Assembly: GCA_021789755.1 (NCBI GenBank)
Contig: JAJYJD010000225.1
Span: 1 to 5,962 of the forward strand
Reading direction: 5' to 3'
DNA: 5,962 bases
DNA from: Bacteroidota bacterium
GTDB taxonomy: Bacteria > Bacteroidota > Ignavibacteria > Kryptoniales > JAKASW01
Shown here piece by piece: positions 1 to 4,300 of this stretch; positions within the stretch are counted from its first letter, which is position 1, and the number at the start of each line of letters is the position of its first letter. Under the pieces are notes generated by a model. That model worked only from the letters and a program-made list of their open reading frames with translations, was not told the DNA's origin and ran no database searches. The translations under genes were made by a program, and so were the position numbers.

Positions 1-703
1 TGGACGAAGCCATGACACTAGCAACGTGAGTTATCGCGGTTAATTCGGGATTGACCTCGGCATACCAAGGAGTTGGGTGAAACTGGATAGCCTCGACAAG
101 ATAAGAGGGGAATCTCCATTTAGATGCGAGCCACGCTCCGATCTCACCGTGCGTCGTGCCGGTGACCACGACCTCCGCCTGCGAGGGTTGCATGTTTTCC
201 TCATCGACGAGCCTGTTGATCTCATCGAAGTCTTCCTGGAAATACCTGTAGAGAACAAGTGTTCCCATGTCGTGGAGGAGGCCGGCGGCGTATGCCTCGC
301 CGGGAAGCTTGTACCGTATCTCTCTAGCGAGAGAGCGGCCTGCCGATGCCGCATCGATCGAGTGCTTCCAGAACTTTGTCGGATCGAAGTTCCCCGTAAC
401 GTTTCCCCTGAAAAGGTCTTCCAGAGCTAGAGAAAGTGCAGTCTCTTTAAGAGTCTCGAATCCGAGTTCGGCTATCGCCCGCTCGACAGTAGAGATCTTC
501 CCTGCAAACCCGTAATATGGCGAATTCGCGAGTCGGAGTATCTTCGTGGCCAAGGCCGGGTCTTTTGAAATTATCCTTGCCAGCTCCGCTGCACTGCTGT
601 CGGAATTGCCCGTAAGGCGAATCACCTCGAGTGCGGTCTCTGGAAATGCAGGCATGTCTCTTATAGATACCAACCCATCAGTCAGTTGTCCGACCGCCGT
701 CAT
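1..703 (-). CDS. HDOD-domain signalling protein (partial, C-terminus beyond left edge)
   Basis: The open frame runs from an ATG at 703 to the left edge without a stop, giving 234 visible residues. HDOD proteins are relatives of HD-domain phosphohydrolases that mostly act as non-enzymatic signalling or regulatory modules, often near chemotaxis, flagellar or c-di-GMP genes. Visible hallmarks in order are MPAFPETALEVIRL (17-30), the segment DPALATKILRLANSPYYG (48-65), ERAIAELGFETLKETAL (74-90), FWKHSIDAA (111-119), AAGLLHDMGTLVLY (139-152), THGEIGAWLASKWRFP (184-199) and a helix with H209. The HD pair is at 144-145. The visible part spans almost the whole HDOD core (usually about 200 residues), so any extra domain would lie off the left edge. 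The start overlaps the fliA stop as ATGA, which fixes the start and implies translational coupling. The family call is firm; the specific role is unknown. A link to motility control is inferred from context. Confidence 0.9.
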   Translation of the reverse strand, partial: MTAVGQLTDGLVSIRDMPAFPETALEVIRLTGNSDSSAAELARIISKDPALATKILRLANSPYYGFAGKISTVERAIAELGFETLKETALSLALEDLFRGNVTGNFDPTKFWKHSIDAASAGRSLAREIRYKLPGEAYAAGLLHDMGTLVLYRYFQEDFDEINRLVDEENMQPSQAEVVVTGTTHGEIGAWLASKWRFPSYLVEAIQFHPTPWYAEVNPELTAITHVASVMASS

Positions 704-1428
704 ATTTGAACAACCTTTTGGAATGACTCCTTTAGCCTGGATATAACCGCGGAATGTATCTGGGACACCCTTGACTCGCTTATGCCGAGAGTTCTTCCGA
801 TCTCCTTGAACGTAAGCTCCTCGTAGTAGTAGAGAGTCAGGACCATCCGTTCCCTTTCAGGAAGCTTCTTCAGGCTTTTCACAAGCTCCTCCTTCATTTC
901 CGTGTCCTCGAACTGCTCGATAACTACGCTGTCGCTGCCGATGACATCTTCCAGAGTCATTTCTTCACCGATGGCTTTCGTCAGGGAGACAGCTTCGGAG
1001 TTTGCAAGATATCCTTTGATTTGTTCGAACTCGCTTATGCTCATGTTGATCGCGCGTGCGTACTTGTCACCGTTGACGCTGTTCATATCGAGCTCGTTCA
1101 GAGCTTTCGAAGCTTTCTTGTACTTATCACGTACCGACCTCGGCAGCCAGTCTACCTTCCTTATTTCGTCCAGCATGACTCCGCGAATTCTTTGGGAAGC
1201 GAACGTCTCGAATTTCACCCCTCTGTACGGGTCGAACCTATCGATGGCCTCGACCAGTCCTATGATACCGATACTTACAAGGTCGTCGCCGTTGAACACG
1301 CACTTTTGCGGAAGGATAATCACCCGCGCGGCGAACTTAACAAGGCCCATGTAAGCAAGAACGAGCTCTTTCTTCACGGCTATCGACCTGCGCTTCGAAT
1401 ATTTGTCCCATAGTTCCTGATTGGTCAT
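700..1428 (-). CDS. fliA: RNA polymerase sigma factor FliA (sigma-28, flagellar)
   Basis: This 242-aa protein is a sigma-70-family factor of the FliA/WhiG/SigD type, which directs RNA polymerase to late flagellar and chemotaxis promoters. Region 2 spans about residues 22-93. It contains the core-binding stretch GDDLVSIGIIGLVEAIDRFD (47-66) and the -10 recognition helix FETFASQRIRGVMLDEIRK (73-91), followed by DWLPRSVRDK (93-102), a FliA-family signature. Region 3 covers about 103-150. Region 4 covers about 185-236: LPERERMVLTLYYYEELTF, then the helix-turn-helix FKEIGRTLGISESRVSQIHS (207-226) that reads the -35 element. Length is normal for the family (about 240-260). The ATG at 1428 overlaps the upstream gene's stop as ATGA, and the stop overlaps the HDOD start in the same way. 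FliA is normally held by the anti-sigma factor FlgM, which is not in this window. Confidence 0.95.
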   Translation of the reverse strand: MTNQELWDKYSKRRSIAVKKELVLAYMGLVKFAARVIILPQKCVFNGDDLVSIGIIGLVEAIDRFDPYRGVKFETFASQRIRGVMLDEIRKVDWLPRSVRDKYKKASKALNELDMNSVNGDKYARAINMSISEFEQIKGYLANSEAVSLTKAIGEEMTLEDVIGSDSVVIEQFEDTEMKEELVKSLKKLPERERMVLTLYYYEELTFKEIGRTLGISESRVSQIHSAVISRLKESFQKVVQI

Positions 1429-1694
1429 GACTGCATCTCTGCTTTCTTCTCCTGCGGCGATGAGTTCCGGCCGCTCTCGTCGGCCGCGAAGATTATCATA
1501 ATTTCAGATCTGTTCGCCTGGAGGGTCAGGAAAAGCATCGGCCCCATCGTTGGAAGAAGCGTTACAGGGGAGCCACAGAAGCCGGGGGCGGACGATTTTA
1601 TTGCCGCGTCCGCCGGGCCGAAACCGCACGAACGGAAGGAAATCACTCCCGGAAGGAAAACCGGGATCGGTATTTTCATTCCCGGCAGGTCCAT
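1425..1694 (-). CDS. 89-aa hypothetical protein between FlhG and FliA
   Basis: I do not recognise a family. The frame stays open upstream to 1832, but that would overlap flhG by about 140 bp. The ATG at 1694 shares its A with the flhG stop (TGATG) and is preceded by a purine-rich GGAAAGAAGAAG stretch, so it is the likely start. The stop overlaps the fliA start as ATGA, and start and stop both fitting the coupled chain is good evidence that the gene is real. The protein begins MDLPGMKIPIPVFLPG, is rich in Gly and Pro, has Cys at about residues 23 and 40, a mildly hydrophobic centre (LLPTMGPMLFLTLQ, then EIMIIFAADE) and a polar tail (SSPQEKKAEMQS). It has no clear signal peptide or full membrane helix. 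Its position suggests a flagellar accessory or regulatory role, but that rests on neighbours alone. Confidence 0.65.
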   Translation of the reverse strand: MDLPGMKIPIPVFLPGVISFRSCGFGPADAAIKSSAPGFCGSPVTLLPTMGPMLFLTLQANRSEIMIIFAADESGRNSSPQEKKAEMQS

Positions 1695-2518
1695 CACTTC
1701 TTCTTTCCAAAAGATCCGCCGGACAATATCCGGTCGGCGATTAGTGTCAATGCCTTCGACGAAGGTGATCCCGGGAATTCCCGGAGGAGCGGCCTCTGGA
1801 TGCTCACCGCTCTTTCGACAGAGACATCCCACGGAATGAACCCGGCGTATTCAATCTTCAAATTCAGGAAATGTCCGCACACCATATCGAACTTCGATTT
1901 GACCTCTTCAGCGTCGGCAGCGTCCCTGGCTCTGTTGATAAGGAGCTTAAGGTCTGCGTTGGAGTTTATCCTTTTGATAGCCTTGACCAGCACGTAGGCG
2001 TCCATGACTGCCGTGGGTTCCGGGGTGGAGACGACGAGCACCTCGTCAGAAAGGAGAGCAAGCGAGATGGAATCCTGAACTATTCCGCCAGCCGTGTCGA
2101 TAACCAGGTAATGGAGCGCCGGCTCCATCAACTTCACCTCCCTGAAGAGTGTAGCTGCATCGCCGGAGGTAAGTCTTTTCAGCTGACCGTCTGACGAGCC
2201 CGCCAGCAGGAATACATTTCCCGAGATTTCAGCGACGGCATCCTTCAACTTGACATTGCCATCGATGACATCGAACAGCCTGTGACAGGGCGACACACCC
2301 GAGAGAATATCGAGGTTGGAAAGATTGACGCTGCCGTCCACAAGGAGGACGCGGGCGCCATCACGCGCCAGTGCAAGTCCCAGATTCAGGGTAATATTAC
2401 TTTTCCCCACACCGCCCTTTCCGCTGATCACGGTAATCTTGTGCGGCTGGGTTCCGAGTGTTGTGGCGGCAGTCTGGGCGTCTACCACCTCGCTCAATTT
2501 CACCGCCTGATCAAGCAT
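1694..2518 (-). CDS. flhG: FlhG/YlxH-type MinD-family ATPase (flagellar number/placement regulator)
   Basis: This 274-aa protein belongs to the SIMIBI MinD/ParA class. FlhG (also FleN or YlxH) binds ATP, associates with the membrane as a dimer and controls flagellar number and position, usually by stimulating the GTPase FlhF. Residues 2-8 read LDQAVKL, matching the DQAxxL N-terminal motif by which FlhG activates FlhF. The deviant Walker A is GKGGVGKS (33-40), with the signature Lys35 and P-loop Lys39. Walker B is at VIDTAGG (139-145). The C-terminal part (DVSVERAVSIQRPL and the Pro/Ser/Ala-rich helix start) is typical, and the tail ends GKKK. Unusually, the switch I stretch reads DGSVNLSNLD (61-70), so Ser63 replaces the catalytic Asp of the usual DxD (Asp40 in E. 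coli MinD); low ATPase activity is inferred. The start overlaps the previous gene by 8 bp. FlhF is not adjacent. Confidence 0.92.
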   Translation of the reverse strand: MLDQAVKLSEVVDAQTAATTLGTQPHKITVISGKGGVGKSNITLNLGLALARDGARVLLVDGSVNLSNLDILSGVSPCHRLFDVIDGNVKLKDAVAEISGNVFLLAGSSDGQLKRLTSGDAATLFREVKLMEPALHYLVIDTAGGIVQDSISLALLSDEVLVVSTPEPTAVMDAYVLVKAIKRINSNADLKLLINRARDAADAEEVKSKFDMVCGHFLNLKIEYAGFIPWDVSVERAVSIQRPLLREFPGSPSSKALTLIADRILSGGSFGKKK

Positions 2519-2918
2519 GCTCTTCGGCCCCGGCTTCGTAGACTATATTCGCGTGTTTGTGTCCGGATACCGATGCAGTATCACCGGGAACGCTCTGCCC
2601 GCCGGTCATGAAATGGAACGTGAGCCTCGACCGTCGGGCAAGACCGTGGGACATTGCCGGTGAAAGAGCTTTTTCTATCCTGGTAATAAGAGGCCTGTTG
2701 GGTTTCAAGCTATTGGATTTCTTGCAGATGTCTTGGACTTGTCTCGGCGAGAAATCAGCGCTCGAAAGTTCGGTCCTGAGGCTGACACCGACCTGTTTAC
2801 CGCTCAGGGTCGATATATCCGTGATATTGTTCGCAATCGCCTTATTCCTCCTCGCGAAAAGAACCGACTCCTTCTCGAGCAGAGAAACCCTGATCATGTC
2901 AAACAAATCCATCATCAT
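2511..2918 (-). CDS. FlgB-like N-terminal domain protein, divergent (135 aa)
   Basis: Residues about 13-51 (from the ATG at 2918) look like the N-terminal helix and signature of flagellar proximal rod protein FlgB. LLEK, then FARRNKAIANNITDIST, then GKQVGVSLRTEL lines up by eye with the family pattern LEKAL..A..RQKVIANNIANVDTPGYK..VSF..EL. The usual PGYK turn is missing (LSGKQ instead). The last ~80 residues show no C-terminal rod helix (NxVDxDxE...YQ) and are Arg/His/Gly-rich. I looked for that motif in neighbouring frames and did not see it. Overall length (135) matches FlgB (about 130-140). The ATG at 2918 has GGAAG (2926-2930) seven bases upstream and is preferred over an in-frame GTG at 2924, although the GTG forms a GTGA overlap with the preceding stop. 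Two more ATGs follow at 2915 and 2912. Homology is plausible but unproven; it may be a diverged or decayed rod protein. Confidence 0.6.
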   Translation of the reverse strand: MMMDLFDMIRVSLLEKESVLFARRNKAIANNITDISTLSGKQVGVSLRTELSSADFSPRQVQDICKKSNSLKPNRPLITRIEKALSPAMSHGLARRSRLTFHFMTGGQSVPGDTASVSGHKHANIVYEAGAEEHA

Positions 2919-2920
2919 GC

Positions 2921-3052
2921 TCACGCTTCCAAATATTTGATCGTGTCGTCAGCAACCTCTTCCTCTATGACTTGAGAGCGCTCAAGCCTGCTTATCAGTG
3001 GCGCGACAGTCGAGGCAACTGTCATCACGGCAAGAACCGACATAAGTCTCAT
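2921..3052 (-). CDS. 43-aa small protein leading the flagellar operon
   Basis: An ATG at 3052 opens a 43-codon frame ending in TGA at 2921-2923. It has a strong Shine-Dalgarno, CAGGAG at 3063-3068, about 10 bases upstream. The peptide starts MRLMSVLAVMTVASTVAPL, a positively charged end followed by a hydrophobic stretch of about 16 residues, and continues with a charged acidic tail (RLERSQ, then EEEVADD). This could be a small membrane-anchored protein, a short leader, or simply a translated leader for the next gene, whose start lies within a few bases of this stop. I recognise no family. The good ribosome binding site and the operon position argue that it is translated. Confidence 0.5.
   Translation of the reverse strand: MRLMSVLAVMTVASTVAPLISRLERSQVIEEEVADDTIKYLEA
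2926..2930 (-). promoter_or_regulatory. Shine-Dalgarno (GGAAG) selecting the ATG at 2918
   Basis: GGAAG on the minus strand is 7 bases before the ATG at 2918 but only 1 base before the alternative GTG at 2924, so it favours the ATG. It lies inside the last codons of the 43-aa gene, implying coupled translation. Confidence 0.45.
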
Positions 3053-3062
3053 CGTTACAACA

Positions 3063-3068
3063 CTCCTG
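3063..3068 (-). promoter_or_regulatory. Strong Shine-Dalgarno (CAGGAG) for the first gene of the minus-strand operon
   Basis: Read on the minus strand, CAGGAG lies 10 bases before the ATG at 3052. It is the best ribosome binding site on this side of the gap and is what supports calling the 43-aa gene. Confidence 0.55.
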
Positions 3069-3086
3069 TGTACTCACCGCACCGGG

Positions 3087-3102
3087 TTCAACGTCTGTGC
3101 CG
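3087..3102 (-). promoter_or_regulatory. Weak sigma-54-like promoter candidate for the minus-strand flagellar operon
   Basis: The minus strand reads CGGCAC, 5 bases, TTGAA, against the sigma-54 consensus TGGCAC-N5-TTGCA. The -24 GG and the spacing fit, but the -12 GC is changed to GA. Predicted transcription would begin near 3076, leaving about 24 bases of leader that includes the CAGGAG site. The placement is attractive for a flagellar operon, yet with the -12 mismatch it is only a candidate. Confidence 0.25.
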
Positions 3103-3289
3103 ACATTCAAGCATCAATGCGAGCGGAAATGAGCGATGGATATAACGTCGATGCTCAATATTCTCCACACTTGTTCATTATTCGCCAAAGATCAGTCCTG
3201 ATAAATGCTGCAGCCCGAGGCTGGAATTCGTTTTCGGCAGTTAACACCGAACATAAAGGGTAATTTCATATACATGAATGTGCCTGGCC

Positions 3290-3314
3290 CACCAATAGAG
3301 AGTGGTGACTATTG
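3290..3314. repeat. Overlapping small inverted repeats in the intergenic region
   Basis: CAATAG (3293-3298) and CTATTG (3309-3314) form a perfect 6-bp inverted repeat with a 10-base centre. CACCA (3290-3294) and TGGTG (3303-3307) form a second 5-bp pair that overlaps the first, so the two stems exclude each other. This could be a regulator binding site or chance; short repeats like these are common. Confidence 0.3.
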
Positions 3315-3368
3315 TTCAGACCAGTGGCTAATATTCTTCTCATGCTTCAAGGGTAAAGGGAAATGATG

Positions 3369-3396
3369 TTGAAAACGAACTGAATTCCGAAATAAT
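3369..3396 (+). promoter_or_regulatory. Sigma-70-like promoter for the plus-strand chemoreceptor operon
   Basis: TTGAAA (3369-3374) and AATAAT (3391-3396) are separated by 16 bases; each matches the housekeeping hexamer (TTGACA, TATAAT) at five of six positions. Transcription would start near 3403, giving a leader of roughly 35 bases before the ATG at 3438. It is the best promoter-like pair I find in the gap. Confidence 0.4.
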
Positions 3397-3400
3397 GGTA

Positions 3401-3416
3401 TGGCACATCAATTGTC
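3401..3416 (+). promoter_or_regulatory. Sigma-54-like element upstream of the plus-strand operon
   Basis: TGGCAC (3401-3406), 5 bases, TTGTC (3412-3416). The -24 half is a perfect match to the sigma-54 consensus, but the -12 GC is GT. The predicted start, near 3427, would leave only about 11 bases before the ATG at 3438, with no room for a good ribosome binding site. This makes it less likely than the overlapping sigma-70-like candidate. Confidence 0.2.
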
Positions 3417-3437
3417 TTTTGTTACCCGAAGCGATTT

Positions 3438-3710
3438 ATGAAAACACTGTTAATTCACGGACACGATGCTGAGCTCACGAGTGCGCGGGTCGACCACCTG
3501 TCGCAGGACAATTGCGTAGTCTTAGCTTCTACGGATTCGCTCGAAGCTGCTGAGATCGCAACGATGTTGAAGATCGGTTCGGTCATAATATCCGCGAATA
3601 ATCCCGCTTCTTACATGGTCCCCGGGAACGGTAGAGTTCACCACGATGGAATTGGCCGTCACCTCCGGCATGGCGAGCGTCACGGCGAAAAGATTTTACC
3701 AGAAAACTGA
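3438..3710 (+). CDS. Short receiver-like protein, probably frameshifted
   Basis: As read, the frame gives 90 residues. The first ~60 (MKTLLIHGHDAELTSARVDH, then STDSLEAAEIATMLKIGSVIIS) resemble the first half of a response-regulator receiver fold, with HD in place of the acidic DD pocket and Ser where the phosphorylated Asp would sit. After about residue 60 the translation becomes Gly/His/Arg-rich and stops looking like protein. The +1 frame from there reads GTVEFTTMELAVTSG, then VTAKRFYQKTEVLKDVLV, which resembles the end of a receiver (GA..V.KPF...L...L) and stops at 3733-3735, 14 bases into the next gene. Dropping one C from the CCCC run at 3620-3623 joins the halves into about 98 residues. 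So this may be a pseudogene, a sequencing error or programmed shifting. The ATG at 3438 lacks a strong ribosome binding site. Confidence 0.5.
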   Translation: MKTLLIHGHDAELTSARVDHLSQDNCVVLASTDSLEAAEIATMLKIGSVIISANNPASYMVPGNGRVHHDGIGRHLRHGERHGEKILPEN

Positions 3711-3713
3711 GGT
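3709..3713 (+). promoter_or_regulatory. Shine-Dalgarno (GAGGT) for the secreted binding-like protein
   Basis: GAGGT sits 8 bases before the ATG at 3722 and overlaps the stop codon of the preceding frame, supporting that start. Confidence 0.5.
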
Positions 3714-3721
3714 ACTAAAAG

Positions 3722-4291
3722 ATGTGCTTGTTTAGGAAACTGGCTTTCCAATTATCGGTCGTGCTTGTCACCATGGCGGTGCTCTTCGGTTCCCCGGAGG
3801 CGCTCGAGTCGAATGTCACACCGCTTCAAGCGATATATATGATCAAGCAGCTCGTACCGAACATAAAATCCGTCGGCCTGATCTGGAAAGAATCGGACGA
3901 GAGCAGTTCTGCAATAATGGACCAGATAAAGAGAGCCTCAGGTTCGCTCCGCGTAAAGATTGTTATCGCAGATGTCGAGTCACTTCCAGATGTGGCAGCG
4001 CAGTTCAGAGATTTAACCGACAGTTACCATGTCGAGGCTCTGTGGATAATCAGAAATGCGGATGTTCTCGCCAATTCAACGGCACAGAGCTTTCTGATAA
4101 AGAACTCGGCCTTGCACGGCATACCCCTCTTTGCACCGGATCAGGATTGGGTTTCAGCCGGCGCATGTGCTGCCGTCGTCTCCGAGGGCGGGAGCACCAA
4201 GCTGTATGTAAACCAGAAGACTTTGAACGCACTCGGATTGAAGGTGCCCGAAAGCGACGCATCGTTCACACAAGTCCTGGCCACAAATTAA
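3722..4291 (+). CDS. Secreted periplasmic protein resembling ABC_sub_bind-type binding proteins (compact)
   Basis: This 189-aa protein starts with an export signal: basic residues at 5-6, a hydrophobic core (FQLSVVLVTMAVLFG, 9-23) and mature protein from about residue 24-30. Cys2 is too early to be a lipobox. The mature part resembles the ABC transporter substrate-binding family PF04392: IKSVGLIWKESDESSSAIMDQ (48-68), a beta strand with VKIVIADVESLPDVAAQFRDL (78-98), ALWIIRNADVLANSTAQSFL (106-125), GIPLFAPDQDWVSAGACAAV (133-152) and YVNQKTLNALGLKVPES (162-178). Typical members are near 300 residues with two lobes. Here the first lobe is missing or minimal, and the segment between ACAAVVSEGG and the YVNQKT end is shortened. 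No permease or ATPase gene adjoins it. It lies 9 bp upstream of a chemoreceptor gene, so a sensory ligand-binding role is more likely than transport. Substrate unknown. Confidence 0.75.
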   Translation: MCLFRKLAFQLSVVLVTMAVLFGSPEALESNVTPLQAIYMIKQLVPNIKSVGLIWKESDESSSAIMDQIKRASGSLRVKIVIADVESLPDVAAQFRDLTDSYHVEALWIIRNADVLANSTAQSFLIKNSALHGIPLFAPDQDWVSAGACAAVVSEGGSTKLYVNQKTLNALGLKVPESDASFTQVLATN

Positions 4292-4294
4292 GGA
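4290..4294 (+). promoter_or_regulatory. Shine-Dalgarno (AAGGA) for the chemoreceptor
   Basis: AAGGA overlaps the preceding stop codon and lies 6 bases before the ATG at 4301. This favours that start over an in-frame ATG at 4328 that has no such site. Confidence 0.6.
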
Positions 4295-4300
4295 TCTGAA

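Larger units (their letters stand above)
3053..3437. other. Divergent intergenic region between the two motility operons
   Basis: This stretch of about 385 bases separates the divergent start codons at 3052 and 3438 and contains no convincing gene. It is AT-richer than its surroundings. It holds a sigma-70-like promoter on the plus strand, weak sigma-54-like elements facing both ways, and small inverted repeats at 3211-3223 and 3290-3314. A 30-codon plus-strand frame from 3274 has no well-spaced ribosome binding site. I see no RNA gene, no riboswitch that I recognise and no terminator with a T-run. Confidence 0.7.

Noticed and set aside
40..354. 104-codon minus-strand frame near the left edge
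   Set aside because: It is a different frame of the same strand as the HDOD gene; the HDOD translation matches the family throughout, whereas this one is Arg/Ser-rich and unrecognisable.
902..1354. 150-codon plus-strand frame opposite fliA
   Set aside because: It is antisense to conserved sigma-factor regions 2-4 and has no ribosome binding site or recognisable sequence.
1695..1832. Longer 135-aa version of the protein between FlhG and FliA
   Set aside because: It would overlap flhG by about 140 bp; the ATG at 1694 coupled to the flhG stop is far more likely.
2557..2940. 127-codon plus-strand frame opposite the FlgB-like gene
   Set aside because: The minus-strand gene fits the overlapping operon, has a Shine-Dalgarno and shows a rod-protein signature; this frame has none of these.
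3211..3223. Hairpin CAGCC-CGA-GGCTG as a possible terminator
   Set aside because: The stem is only 5 bp, has no following T-run and lies between divergent genes where a terminator is not expected.
3274..3366. 30-codon plus-strand frame in the intergenic region
   Set aside because: The nearest purine-rich stretch is about 13 bases from the ATG, and the peptide shows no recognisable feature.
3354..3380. Possible sigma-28 promoter (TAAAGGGA followed by AACGAA)
   Set aside because: The -35 half matches only at TAAAG and the -10 half only at CGA, too little against GCCGATAA.
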